A DNA stretch of 64,000 bases. It comes from Dysosmobacter sp. Marseille-Q4140 (lineage in GTDB: Bacteria; Bacillota; Clostridia; Oscillospirales; Oscillospiraceae). The position numbers and the translations under genes are program-made. Position 1 is the stretch's first letter; each line of letters starts with the position of its first letter. Location: the NCBI GenBank assembly GCA_018228705.1, contig CP073694.1:1302001-1366000 (forward strand), read 5' to 3'. Below the pieces are notes generated by a model, which was given only the letters and a program-made list of their open reading frames with translations, had not been told where the DNA came from and searched no databases. This document shows positions 23,998 to 32,499 of this stretch, one piece after another.

Positions 23998-24501
23998 TTA
24001 GCCTTCCACTGCCGGGGCGACTTTTCCAAAGCCATTCCAGGCATAGAGACCCTGTTTGCTCTCGTCACCCAGGAACTTGTCCACCTGGCAGATATGCATG
24101 ATATGGTCGCCCACCTCTACAGTCTGCTGTAAAGTAGCTACCATGGCAAGGCGGGTATCCGCAGGAATCTGAATGTCGCTGCCCTCTACGGAGGTCATCT
24201 CAATGTGGTTTTCCTCCACCTTGTGGCTGGTGGCACCGGTGGAACTGCCGCAGGCCACCACGGCCTGAGTCAGACTCTCCCCCGGAACTGTCACGATCAC
24301 CTTGCCGGTTTCCCGCACCCGCTTGCCGGTATGGGACTGCTTGCCAGCGGCAAAGCCGACCATGGGCGGGTTGAAGGACAGGTAGGACACAAAGCAGATG
24401 GGGGCCAGGTTCGTGGTGCCGTCTTCATTCTGGGAACAAATCAGGGTCAGGGGATTAGGGGAGGTCAGGACAGTGGCCTCCATGATGTTCAGTTCTTTCA
24501 T
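23998..24501 (-). CDS. Flavin reductase-like protein
   Basis: 167 residues, one flavin-reductase-like (split-barrel FMN-binding) domain: NLAPICFVSYLSFNPPMVGFAAG near residues 31-53, and HIMHICQVDKFLGDE in the last third. Such proteins reduce FMN or carry flavin for partner enzymes. It has a GTGAGG ribosome site, is divergent from an HxlR gene at 24652, and heads a minus-strand run with two radical-SAM genes. Confidence 0.9.
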   Translation of the reverse strand: MKELNIMEATVLTSPNPLTLICSQNEDGTTNLAPICFVSYLSFNPPMVGFAAGKQSHTGKRVRETGKVIVTVPGESLTQAVVACGSSTGATSHKVEENHIEMTSVEGSDIQIPADTRLAMVATLQQTVEVGDHIMHICQVDKFLGDESKQGLYAWNGFGKVAPAVEG

Positions 24502-24536
24502 AAATCAATACCTCACTCTCAATTCGTTCTGTCATT

Positions 24537-24614
24537 GACATCCCATTTTGATGTCGATATAATTATTATACTTAGAAGAAATAACGGTGCAAGTACGCAG
24601 ATTATTTGTACTTG
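24537..24614. promoter_or_regulatory. Two operator-like palindromes between flavin reductase and HxlR genes
   Basis: GACATC-N7-GATGTC (24537-24555) and CAAGTAC-N11-GTACTTG (24590-24614). The second shares its half-site with the palindrome of the other HxlR locus at 21078-21106. Confidence 0.6.
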
Positions 24615-24651
24615 GTACGAAAAACCATACCGATGGAGAGAGTGCTGCGTT

Positions 24652-25017
24652 ATGAATCAATCCATGACCTATGAGGAATTTCAAGCCCGAGTGGGCAGTG
24701 TTATCCTGACCGAAAACGGAAACTGCCCGGTGACCCCGGTGGTTCAGATGCTCCAGGGGAAATGGAAGCTCCAGATCATCTACGAGCTCTGTATCCAGTC
24801 TCCCATGCGGTTTGGGGAACTGAAAAAGATGCTCAAACCTATCACAAACACCATGCTCACCAACGCATTGAAAGAGCTGGAGGGGGATGGTCTGGTACAC
24901 CGGGAGCAGTATAATGAGATCCCGCCCCGAGTAGAGTATTCCCTGACAGAAAAGGGAACGGATTTGCTGCCCATTTTCTACGCCATCTCCCAGTGGGGCA
25001 TGAAATATATCCCTTGA
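24652..25017 (+). CDS. HxlR-family transcriptional regulator
   Basis: 121 residues. Clear HxlR winged helix: VVQMLQGKWKLQIIYELCIQSPMRFGELKKMLKPITNTMLTNALKELEGDGLVHREQYNEIPPRVEYSLTEKG. The Cys in NGNCPVTPV near residue 24 is the usual redox-sensing position of the family. It is divergent from the flavin reductase gene and ends at a bidirectional terminator. It probably controls the flavin reductase / radical-SAM run. Confidence 0.92.
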   Translation: MNQSMTYEEFQARVGSVILTENGNCPVTPVVQMLQGKWKLQIIYELCIQSPMRFGELKKMLKPITNTMLTNALKELEGDGLVHREQYNEIPPRVEYSLTEKGTDLLPIFYAISQWGMKYIP

Positions 25018-25055
25018 GCAAGTGGCTTTCCAAGAGTTCTCCAAAACAACAAGAG

Positions 25056-25101
25056 ACGCCGGAATGGTTTGACAATCGGTCAAATCATTCCGGCGTTTTT
25101 T
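25056..25101. terminator. Bidirectional terminator
   Basis: 18-base arms starting ACGCCGGAATG (25056-25073) and ending CATTCCGGCGT (25079-25096), one mismatch, with T-run. It separates the convergent HxlR and acetyltransferase genes. Confidence 0.88.
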
Positions 25102-25705
25102 AAAAGGAAACGGTACGCAAGTCGAGCTTGTCTGCCTCTGTAACCGGTCTTAAGGGACGGCAGGGCGTTCCTGCGGCAACAACGCCCGCGGGGATGTCCC
25201 GGGTCACCACGCTTCCAGCCCCAATGATGGAACCCTTCCCGATGGTGACTCCTCCGCATATCACAGCATTGGCACCAATCCACACATCCTCCTCCAAGGT
25301 AATAGGGGCCGATGTGGTAATCGTCTCTGCCCGCTGTTGGGCATCCATGGCGTGGCCCACACAACTGATACATACGCCGGGGGCAATAAAGGCGTTGGCC
25401 CCGATATGCACCGGGGAAGTATCCAGAATCACACAGTTATAATTGATAAACGCCAGTCCGTGAGTATGGATATTGAACCCATAATCGCAACGAAACCCAG
25501 GCATGACAAAGGTTTTCGGATCACATGTACCAAACAGCTTTTTCAAAATCTCTCTGCGCCGCTCCTCCTGCCCGGGCGGCAGCTGATTATACTCCCAGCA
25601 CAGCTGCTCGGCATTTTTCTTCAGACTTTGAGGAAGATGAAAGTTATAGACGCTGTACGGAGTGCTGCTTGTCAAAAGTTCCATTGGTTCCATCGTTTGT
25701 TTCAC
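25100..25705 (-). CDS. Sugar O-acetyltransferase (maltose/galactoside acetyltransferase type)
   Basis: 201 residues from a GTG with an AGGAAAGG site. N-terminal Mac-type helical region, then left-handed beta-helix hexapeptide repeats: MPGFRCDYGFNIHTHGLAFINYNCVILDTSPVHIGANAFIAPGV, and VWIGANAVICGGVTIGKGSIIGAGSVVTRDIPAGVVAAGTPCR. The catalytic His is in CVGHAMD. The enzyme transfers acetyl from acetyl-CoA to a sugar or similar alcohol, usually as a detoxifying step. No obvious partner is nearby. Confidence 0.93.
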   Translation of the reverse strand: MKQTMEPMELLTSSTPYSVYNFHLPQSLKKNAEQLCWEYNQLPPGQEERRREILKKLFGTCDPKTFVMPGFRCDYGFNIHTHGLAFINYNCVILDTSPVHIGANAFIAPGVCISCVGHAMDAQQRAETITTSAPITLEEDVWIGANAVICGGVTIGKGSIIGAGSVVTRDIPAGVVAAGTPCRPLRPVTEADKLDLRTVSF

Positions 25706-25736
25706 ATACCTTTCCTCTGCTAATGCTCATTTATGG

Positions 25737-26612
25737 TCAAATACTCAGAAATTCCAACAAATCGTTTTTCCATGCGGTAAAATCCCGCAACCCCAAATCA
25801 TATAGGTTTCGTTCCGCATCCTCTTTCATGGAGTAAGTCCCCACGCGGATGGGCTCACTGGCAGCAAAGACAAAGGCAGTCCCATCCCGTTCCAGGGAAA
25901 ACACATCCTTCCAATTTTCGTTGTACACTACATGGCGACGATCAATAGCATCCACAATGTTGGGGTAACTGCGGCAGGCCCGCCGATACAGCCTGCGCAT
26001 ACCCTGAGGCTTTCGTACATAGTCCCGGTTCTTGGAGAGAATGACCACCAGCTTATCACACCCCTGCTCCAGGGCGCGGCGAACCGGGATGGCATCGGTA
26101 AGGCCTCCGTCAAAGTAGGGCACTCCGTTGAGTTCCACCGGATGGCAAGCAACCGGGATGGCACTGGAGGCCATGATCAGGCGGTAATCGTCCTGCGCCA
26201 TCATCTCCCGCCCATAGTACTCCGGCAATCCTGTCAGCGCGTTTGTGACCACAATCTCGTACTCCGCCGGGTTGTTCATCAGAGCGGGAAAATCCAGAGG
26301 ATCTTCTCCTTCTTTGCGGGTCAATTCACCATAGATGTACTTCAATCCAAACAGATCTCCGGTTTTCAGCAGGCTTCTCAAACCGAAGTAATTCTGCGAA
26401 TGAATATGCTCCGTAAAAAAACGAAGATTCCGGCCTCTTTGCCCCGCCAGATAGGAAGCCAGATTGCCAGATCCACCGGATACGCCAATGCAATAATCAA
26501 ACGTAATCCCTTCGTCCAGAAAGGCATCCAGAATCCCAGCGTTATAGGCGCACTTCATCCCGCCGCCTTCCACCACCAATCCGATCTTTTTCTGCGTGTT
26601 CGTTGTCAACAT
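25737..26612 (-). CDS. Patatin-like phospholipase
   Basis: 291 residues. Oxyanion loop EGGGMKCAYNAGIL near residue 15, nucleophile GVSGGSG (Gly-x-Ser-x-Gly) near residue 43, and the catalytic Asp in DGGLTDAIPVRRA near residue 167. These three elements make the Ser-Asp dyad of patatin lipases. The domain matches the bacterial RssA/YjjU kind. It begins three bases after the stop of an Rrf2-type regulator, so the two share a transcript and the regulator probably governs it. Confidence 0.93.
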   Translation of the reverse strand: MLTTNTQKKIGLVVEGGGMKCAYNAGILDAFLDEGITFDYCIGVSGGSGNLASYLAGQRGRNLRFFTEHIHSQNYFGLRSLLKTGDLFGLKYIYGELTRKEGEDPLDFPALMNNPAEYEIVVTNALTGLPEYYGREMMAQDDYRLIMASSAIPVACHPVELNGVPYFDGGLTDAIPVRRALEQGCDKLVVILSKNRDYVRKPQGMRRLYRRACRSYPNIVDAIDRRHVVYNENWKDVFSLERDGTAFVFAASEPIRVGTYSMKEDAERNLYDLGLRDFTAWKNDLLEFLSI

Positions 26613-26616
26613 CTCC

Positions 26617-27075
26617 TCATGGGGTAAAGTCCCGCTCTGCCTTCTGCTCCAGCTCGTCCAGCTTTTTACCGTACCGGTCTATGATGTCTTGCAGGGTGAT
26701 GGTCTGCATTTTTTGTTCGGCAGCCTTCTGGATCTCCTGGTAAAAGTCCGCAATGCTCAGCTGCACATAGATCCCCACGCCACATTCCGGATTGGTATCA
26801 ATATCCCAGTGAAGTAGGGGCTTATTGCCCTCAATTGCCCGGTAGACATCCAACACCGTGATCTCATCCGGGCGCCTGGTCAATTCCGCATTGGCCTGTC
26901 CCTGTGAGCTGGTAATCATGCCGGCACTCTTCAGCTTGGCCATTAGCTGCCGGATATAGGCCGGGTTCGTTTTTACACTTTCTGCGATCTTAGCACTTGT
27001 GATCCGCTGACCGGCTCCCATACTGAGAAAGGCCAATATATGAAGTGCGTCACTCAACTTGGTAGAGTATTTCAT
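26617..27075 (-). CDS. Rrf2-family transcriptional regulator
   Basis: 152 residues. The Rrf2 winged helix is clear: STKLSDALHILAFLSMGAGQRITSAKIAESVKTNPAYIRQLMAKLKSAGMITSSQGQ. The region that holds three cluster-binding cysteines in IscR or NsrR has only one (NPECGVG), so an iron-sulfur sensor is unlikely. It is divergent from the first sirtuin-like gene across a 99-base AT-rich region and may control both sides. Confidence 0.92.
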   Translation of the reverse strand: MKYSTKLSDALHILAFLSMGAGQRITSAKIAESVKTNPAYIRQLMAKLKSAGMITSSQGQANAELTRRPDEITVLDVYRAIEGNKPLLHWDIDTNPECGVGIYVQLSIADFYQEIQKAAEQKMQTITLQDIIDRYGKKLDELEQKAERDFTP

Positions 27076-27174
27076 GGGCTCACCTCAAAAATTTTTAATT
27101 GCCTACTTGTAATTTATAAAATAACACGCTATGCTTGCAACATGTAATTATTATAATAACAGGTTGGAGGAATC
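27076..27174. promoter_or_regulatory. Divergent promoter region, Rrf2 versus sirtuin-like operon
   Basis: AT-rich. On the minus strand TTGCAA and TATAAA stand 16 bases apart. TTGTAATTTATAA and ATGTAATTATTATAA are similar direct copies that could be regulator sites. Confidence 0.45.
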
Positions 27175-28095
27175 ATGTCAACTATGCTACTGAACCACAA
27201 AATATTCATTGATTCCGCCGTCCACCGCCAAAATGTGCAGGTCTTGGTAGACAAAATTAGTGGGGCCGATGCAATTTTGGTGGGCGCTGCGGCGGGTATG
27301 TCAGCTTCCTGCGGCTTCAACTTCTTCTATCAAAACGATGCGATATTTGAGCAATACTTGGGGGACTTCCACCGAAAATATGGATTTACCGGTGCCTTCA
27401 ATGGATTTTACTACCGTTATCCGTCCCCGGAGGCCCACTGGGCCTTCCTTGCCCGAATGGGTTACATGGAGTATGAATGTCCCACAGGTCAGCCCTATTA
27501 TGACCTGATGAAGCTGCTTCAGGATAGGAATTACCACATTATGACTACAAACCAAGACTTTCAGTTTACCCGCGTGGTATCAGAAGATAAGCTGAGCGCC
27601 ATCCAAGGGGACTCCCGTTATTATCAGTGCAGCCGCCGCTGCCACGACGAGATCTACTGGAACAAAGAGATGGTTTATGAAATGAACGATGCAATTGATG
27701 AAAATCTCTGTATCCCGGCAGAATTGATCCCTCGGTGTCCCAAATGCGGTGCGGAAATGGAACCTTGGGTGCGAGGCTATACCTTTTTGGAGGGTAAGAA
27801 GTACAAGGAAGAATACAGAAAGATCAATGAGTTCCTGACTGCTAATCAGAATAAAAAAATCCTCTTCCTGGAGTTGGGGGTGGGGTGCATGACCCCCATG
27901 TTTATTCAGGAACCCTTTTGGAATCTGACCTATTCTCTCCCGCAGGCATATTACATCACCATCAACCCAAAAGACGCGCTCCTGCCCCAAGCGTTATCTC
28001 AAAAGGGTTGGGCCATCAAAGAGGATATTGCCGCTGTCTTGCAGGATGCGGCAGCACATATGTCCGGAAAGGAAGACTCATCATGTATGATCTAA
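27175..28095 (+). CDS. SIR2-like (sirtuin-fold) protein, first of two
   Basis: 306 residues with a TTGGAGGAATC ribosome site. The nucleotide-binding start is ADAILVGAAAGMSASCG; the catalytic-loop equivalent of TQNID is TTNQDFQF near residue 123; a four-cysteine zinc site is visible as QCSRRCHD and RCPKCGAEM; and GVGCMTP stands where sirtuins have a GTS-type loop. The full-length sirtuin pattern is therefore present but the canonical His after the N-I-D motif is not clear. It may be an NAD-dependent deacylase or ADP-ribosyl transferase. It overlaps a paralogue by 13 bases. Confidence 0.85.
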   Translation: MSTMLLNHKIFIDSAVHRQNVQVLVDKISGADAILVGAAAGMSASCGFNFFYQNDAIFEQYLGDFHRKYGFTGAFNGFYYRYPSPEAHWAFLARMGYMEYECPTGQPYYDLMKLLQDRNYHIMTTNQDFQFTRVVSEDKLSAIQGDSRYYQCSRRCHDEIYWNKEMVYEMNDAIDENLCIPAELIPRCPKCGAEMEPWVRGYTFLEGKKYKEEYRKINEFLTANQNKKILFLELGVGCMTPMFIQEPFWNLTYSLPQAYYITINPKDALLPQALSQKGWAIKEDIAAVLQDAAAHMSGKEDSSCMI

Positions 28096-28919
28096 GACCA
28101 GTTGCAGAGAAAATCCAAAAAGCGGATGCCATCTTGATTGGAGCCAGCAATGGCCTGTCCATGACTGAAGGACTGCACCTCTTTGCAGATAACCAGGCAT
28201 TTGAGAATTTGTTCGGCGACTTTAAGGACAAGTACGGCCTTCGGTGCCTGCTGCATGGGATGGGAACCCGCTGGCCTTCAGAAGAAGTAAAATGGGCCTT
28301 CTGGAGCAGGCTCATCCACCACTACTGCGGACAGTATCAACCCACACAGGTCATGCAGGACTTGAAAGCCATTGTGGGCAACAGGGACTATTTCGTCCTT
28401 ACCTCCAACGGAGAATGTCACTTTGAACGCAGCGGATTTGCACCGGAGAAGATTTATGAAATCGAGGGGACCTGGCTGACCATGCAATGCGCCCGCCCCT
28501 GCCATGATACCCTCTATCCCATTTTGGAGTTGGCAGAGCAGATGGCAGCTGCGGAACAGGATGGCAGAATCCCCTCTGATTTGGTGCCCCGGTGTCCCCG
28601 ATGCGGCGGCCCCATGGAGGTTCATATGGCAGCAGGGCCGAATATGGTTCCGGACCACGGCGCCACGCAGAGATTCCAGAGTTTTCTGAACCAATATCAC
28701 GAAAAAAAGCTGGTCGTGTTGGAGTTGGGGATCGGATGGCGCAATCAACTCATCAAAGCGCCTCTGATGCGTTTGGTGGATCAGGAGCCCAACGCCACCT
28801 ATGCTACCATCAATCTGGGCGAGGTCTACATTGCAGACAGTATCAAACGCAAGTCATTTGGTCTGGACGGCTCGCTGGGCGAGATTTTATCCGCCCTTCG
28901 GGAGGCGGATCAACGATGA
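28083..28919 (+). CDS. SIR2-like protein, second of two
   Basis: 278 residues from ATG 28083 with a GGAAAGGAAG site inside the end of the previous gene. It parallels that gene: ADAILIGASNGLSMTEG, FVLTSNGECHFERSGF in place of TTNQDFQF, QCARPCHD and RCPRCGGPM as zinc cysteines, and VLELGIGWRNQ. The motif change from N-Q-D to N-G-E suggests that one of the two may be inactive and regulatory, or that they form a heterodimer (inference). The CGGC-protein gene follows in the same transcript. Confidence 0.85.
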   Translation: MYDLRPVAEKIQKADAILIGASNGLSMTEGLHLFADNQAFENLFGDFKDKYGLRCLLHGMGTRWPSEEVKWAFWSRLIHHYCGQYQPTQVMQDLKAIVGNRDYFVLTSNGECHFERSGFAPEKIYEIEGTWLTMQCARPCHDTLYPILELAEQMAAAEQDGRIPSDLVPRCPRCGGPMEVHMAAGPNMVPDHGATQRFQSFLNQYHEKKLVVLELGIGWRNQLIKAPLMRLVDQEPNATYATINLGEVYIADSIKRKSFGLDGSLGEILSALREADQR

Positions 28920-28945
28920 ACATATCAGGAAAGGAGACACTAAAT

Positions 28946-29296
28946 ATGAAATTGGGAATTATTCGTTGTACGCAGACAGAGGACTATTGCCCCGGAAGTG
29001 GGGATTTTCAAACCATCCGTGAGCGGAAAGGCGCTTTTGCAGGTGTGGAGGATATTGAGCTGGTGGGTTTTATCAACTGCGGAGGCTGTCCCGGAAAGAA
29101 AGTAGTGCTGCGGGCGAACTCTCTGGTTAGCCAGGGGGCGGACACCATTGCGTTTGCCTCCTGTATCCAAAAGGGCACGCCCATCGGCTATCCCTGCCCC
29201 TTTGCCAAGCGGATGAAGGATCTGGTACAGAATGCCGTTGGCGACAAGGTTCAAATCCTGGACTATACCCACGACGCAGGACCGGAACAGGAATAA
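28946..29296 (+). CDS. CGGC-domain protein
   Basis: 116 residues from ATG 28946 with an AAAGGAGACAC site; an upstream ATG at 28916 lacks one. The family motif CGGC is present in GFINCGGCPGKKVV near residue 40, with further cysteines at IRCTQTEDYC, ASCIQKG and YPCPFAKRM. CGGC proteins are predicted metal- or redox-binding proteins of unknown function from anaerobes. Its link to two sirtuin-like genes here is unusual. Confidence 0.85.
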   Translation: MKLGIIRCTQTEDYCPGSGDFQTIRERKGAFAGVEDIELVGFINCGGCPGKKVVLRANSLVSQGADTIAFASCIQKGTPIGYPCPFAKRMKDLVQNAVGDKVQILDYTHDAGPEQE

Positions 29297-29349
29297 GTTT
29301 GCACCCGCACCTACCTGTGGTATGATAAATCAAACAGGAGGGTGATCCG

Positions 29350-29721
29350 ATGCAAACCACTTCTTTGCCTCACGACCATGGACAGCCCATGGAGCAAGAA
29401 CTGCAGAATATGCCCAGTGTGGAGAATTTTCAGACGCTGTCAGATATTTTTAAGCAGCTGGGGGACGGCAGTCGCCTGCGTATTTTCTGGCTGCTGTGCC
29501 ACTGCGAGGAATGTGTGGTCAATCTCTCCGCCATGGTAGGGATGAGCAGTCCGGCGGTATCCCATCACCTCAAACTACTGAGAGCCGCCGGTTTGATTGT
29601 CAACCGCAGGGCGGGAAAAGAAGTATATTATACCGCGGCAAACACACAGCAGGCTCAGCTGCTCCATCACATGATTGAAGACTTAGTGGTAATTGCCTGC
29701 CCATCAAAGCAAAATTTGTGA
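29350..29721 (+). CDS. ArsR/SmtB-family regulator
   Basis: 123 residues with an AGGAGGGTGATC site. The winged helix is standard: LSDIFKQLGDGSRLRIFWLLCHCEECVVNLSAMVGMSSPAVSHHLKLLRAAGLIVNRRAGKEVYYTAA. CHCEECVVNL at the alpha3 helix has three cysteines where ArsR-type arsenic or metal sensors have ELCVCDL, so soft-metal or thiol sensing is likely. The next gene, an AraC regulator, starts 10 bases later. Confidence 0.92.
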   Translation: MQTTSLPHDHGQPMEQELQNMPSVENFQTLSDIFKQLGDGSRLRIFWLLCHCEECVVNLSAMVGMSSPAVSHHLKLLRAAGLIVNRRAGKEVYYTAANTQQAQLLHHMIEDLVVIACPSKQNL

Positions 29722-29731
29722 GGAAGTTCGC

Positions 29732-30736
29732 ATGAAACAACAGGAACCCACACATGTCACACAGCAATTACAGGATGTTCCGGCCGGAGGCCTGACAATC
29801 GTTCGCAATTCTCCATCCGGTCAGGAGTATGTCCTTCTAACCGGGCAATTTTCTGCAAAAACAGTTGGAAAAGGGAAAATAGAAGCCTACCATGTATTCC
29901 CCGGCGTCGACGCTTCCTACAACCTGCTGTCAGCTGCGGAAATCACCGTACACCACGCTGCTTCCTCCTCTGTTCTGGAGCTGTTCTACTGCCGTAACGG
30001 CCGTGTAGGCTGGAATATGCGGGGTGGCACAGCGGTCTATTTGGGTGCCGGAGATCTCACCGCTCACAGCTCCGCTTGCTGTGCGGACTCGGCCATGATG
30101 TTTCCGTTGGGCTATGCGGAGGGCATTTCTCTTTCCATCGATTTGCCGGTCCTGGACGCAAATTGCCCGGAAATTCTAAAAGAGTCCGGCTTGGATCTTC
30201 CAACCATACAAAGCACCTTTTGCGGTGAAAAACCGGTAGCTATCCCGGCCTGCCCGGAACTGGAAGGGATCTTTGCGCCCCTGTATTCAGCCCCCTCTTT
30301 CCGGCGCAGGGCTTACTTACAGCTCAAAATCCAGGAGTTGCTGCTCTATCTCTCGGATGTGGAGCCCGAAAAGCATGCACTGACGCAATACGGTTCTCAA
30401 CAGACGGAACTGATCAAGGAAATCCACCGTCAGCTGACAGAACATTTGGATCAGCGGTTTACCATTGAGGCACTCTCCAAGCAATACCTCATCAACACCT
30501 CCACGCTGAAGGAAGTCTTTAAGACCGTATATGGCCTGCCCATTGCCACTTACATGAAAGAATACCGCATGGCACAGGCCATGAAACTGCTGAGAGAAAC
30601 CAGGATTCCGATCTCCGAAATCGCAGATCGGGTGGGCTACGAAACCCAAGGGAAATTTTCAAAAGCATTCAAAGATGTGACACAGATACTCCCAACCGAG
30701 TATCGTCGTACCCAGGATTCCAATTGGAACGATTAA
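29732..30736 (+). CDS. AraC-family transcriptional regulator
   Basis: 334 residues from an ATG with a GAGGAAG site. C-terminal AraC domain near residues 225-325: IEALSKQYLINTSTLKEVFKTVYGLPIATYMKEYRMAQAMKLLRETRIPISEIADRVGYETQGKFSKAFKDV. N-terminal sensor part is not recognisable. It has the same overall plan as the AraC at 610-1530, whose operon carries a metal pump. It ends at a strong terminator shared with the convergent aldo/keto reductase gene. Confidence 0.9.
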   Translation: MKQQEPTHVTQQLQDVPAGGLTIVRNSPSGQEYVLLTGQFSAKTVGKGKIEAYHVFPGVDASYNLLSAAEITVHHAASSSVLELFYCRNGRVGWNMRGGTAVYLGAGDLTAHSSACCADSAMMFPLGYAEGISLSIDLPVLDANCPEILKESGLDLPTIQSTFCGEKPVAIPACPELEGIFAPLYSAPSFRRRAYLQLKIQELLLYLSDVEPEKHALTQYGSQQTELIKEIHRQLTEHLDQRFTIEALSKQYLINTSTLKEVFKTVYGLPIATYMKEYRMAQAMKLLRETRIPISEIADRVGYETQGKFSKAFKDVTQILPTEYRRTQDSNWND

Positions 30737-30759
30737 AACAGGCAAAAGATTTTAGCCAC

Positions 30760-30813
30760 AACCGCTTGAAGGGCACCCCTTTTGCAAGGAGTGCCCTTCA
30801 AGCGGTTTTTTGT
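30760..30813. terminator. Terminator between convergent genes
   Basis: 17-bp arms AACCGCTTGAAGGGCAC (30760-30776) and complement (30791-30807), then T6. Confidence 0.9.
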
Positions 30814-30828
30814 AATCTCGTTGATTGT

Positions 30829-31866
30829 TCAGATAATCTGATTGCCGGTAGACCAGACATGGTCCTTTTTCGCTGCAGCAATCGTGTTCTGGGCCATGAC
30901 ACCCACCAGCGGATGGGGGGTGTAAAGCTCCTCCAGGTAGGCACACTCCTCCACCGTCAGGGCGAGATCCACCGCCTTGGCGGCCCCTTCGATGTGATGG
31001 AGTTTTGTAGCTCCAACCACCAGAGCGGTAACACGGGTCAGCAGCCAGGCCAGGGAGATTTCTGTCATGGAAACGCCCCGGCGGTCCGCCAGCTCCGCCA
31101 CCCGGGTCAAAATGGGAGCGTCCTGATCGTGAGCCGCGCCGTATTTGAGTTGGGCGTAGCTGTCCTCCTGAAGCCGCTTGGAGGTCTCACCGGAGCGCTT
31201 GGAAAGCCGCCCGCCGGCCAGAGCGCTGTAAGGGGTCATGGCAATGTTCTCCTCCCGGCAGTAGGGTGCCATCTCCCGTTCCTCTTCCCGGAAGATCAAG
31301 TTGTAGTGCCCCTGAACGGAGACAAATTTGGTAAAGCCCTCTTTCTCCGCCAAGGCGTTGGCCTTGGCGAGCTGCCAGGCAAAGCAGTTGGAAATGCCGA
31401 TATACCGAGCCTTGCCCGCCTTTACAGCGTTGTTCAGTCCCTCCATGATGTCATAAAGGGGCGTCTGGTGATCCCACATGTGATAGATATAGAGATCTAC
31501 ATGGTCCATCCCCAGGTTCTGAAGGCTCTTGTCCAGCATCCGCCGAATGTGCTCCTGGCCGCTGATGCCGGCCTCAATTTCCTCATTGGTGCGGGGCAGG
31601 AACTTAGTAGCTACCACCACCTCGTCCCGCTTGGCAAAGTCCCGCAGGGCCCGGCCCACATACTGCTCGCTGGTGCCACTCTGGTAGCCAATGGCGGTGT
31701 CAAAAAAATTAACCCCAAGCTCCAGTCCTCGCTTGATGATCTCCCGGGAATGCGCCTCGTCAATGGTCCAGGAGTGCTGACCGTTTTGGGCGTCTCCGAA
31801 GCCCATGCACCCCATGCAGATACGGGAGACATTTAAATCAGATTTGCCCAGTTTTGTATATCTCAT
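30829..31866 (-). CDS. Aldo/keto reductase
   Basis: 345 residues, TIM-barrel aldo/keto reductase. Catalytic residues can be placed: Asp and Tyr in FFDTAIGYQSG, Lys in VVATKFLPR, His in LYIYHMWDH. The NADP-binding tail appears as ALVVGATKLHHIEGAAKAVDL. Such enzymes reduce aldehydes and ketones. It follows a flavodoxin gene by 11 bases and has a TGAGGTGAA site, so both are expressed together. Confidence 0.95.
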   Translation of the reverse strand: MRYTKLGKSDLNVSRICMGCMGFGDAQNGQHSWTIDEAHSREIIKRGLELGVNFFDTAIGYQSGTSEQYVGRALRDFAKRDEVVVATKFLPRTNEEIEAGISGQEHIRRMLDKSLQNLGMDHVDLYIYHMWDHQTPLYDIMEGLNNAVKAGKARYIGISNCFAWQLAKANALAEKEGFTKFVSVQGHYNLIFREEEREMAPYCREENIAMTPYSALAGGRLSKRSGETSKRLQEDSYAQLKYGAAHDQDAPILTRVAELADRRGVSMTEISLAWLLTRVTALVVGATKLHHIEGAAKAVDLALTVEECAYLEELYTPHPLVGVMAQNTIAAAKKDHVWSTGNQII

Positions 31867-31877
31867 ATCGATTCACC

Positions 31878-32354
31878 TCAGAGTTTCAACCCGGACACCC
31901 ATGTTTTCAGTTCGTCCGCGTTCAGCCGTCCGTTGAGTAATCGTCCATCCACGATCCTGGCACCGGGCACACTGGCGCGCAGGCTAACAGCCGATTTGCC
32001 CAGCCCGCTGCCGCCGGAGGTGGCAAAAAGGATAATGGTCTTGCCGGTAAAGTCGTAACTCTCCAGGAAGGTGTTGACAATAGTGGGAGCAACATACCAC
32101 CAGATAGGAAAGCCCAGGAAAATGACATCGTGCCCAGCAATGGGGGCATCCGTATCGGCCAGGGCCGGACGGGAGTGCTTGTCGCTCATCTCCACACTGC
32201 TGCGGGAGCCCTTGTCCATCCAGTTCAGGTCCGCTCTTGTGTAGGGAATTGCGGGTTTGATTTCATAAAGGTCAGCATCTGCGGCCTTTGCCAGGACCTT
32301 TGCCGCCTTAGCGGTGGTACCGCTGGCGGAGAAATAAGCAACCAATGCGTTCAT
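31878..32354 (-). CDS. Flavodoxin (Flavodoxin_4-like)
   Basis: 158 residues from an ATG with an AAAGGAGGTTTC site. Phosphate loop FSASGTTAKAA at residues 8-18, then the characteristic YEIKPAIPYTRADLNW segment and IFLGFPIWWYVAPTIVNTFLESYDF, which marks a long-chain flavodoxin subgroup common in gut anaerobes. It is co-transcribed with an aldo/keto reductase and divergent from a LysR gene. A lipoprotein with the same domain is encoded at 33843. Confidence 0.93.
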   Translation of the reverse strand: MNALVAYFSASGTTAKAAKVLAKAADADLYEIKPAIPYTRADLNWMDKGSRSSVEMSDKHSRPALADTDAPIAGHDVIFLGFPIWWYVAPTIVNTFLESYDFTGKTIILFATSGGSGLGKSAVSLRASVPGARIVDGRLLNGRLNADELKTWVSGLKL

Positions 32355-32499
32355 AGATGAAACCTCCTTTGACCTCATTGTAAATCCAGCACCTAAAAAT
32401 GTAAAATACTCATTTCCTATTTAGAAATATTCTTGTAAGGCATTTTTATATTGCCGGATGGGAGTGGATATGATACGATGGACTCAAGGAGGCAGAACC

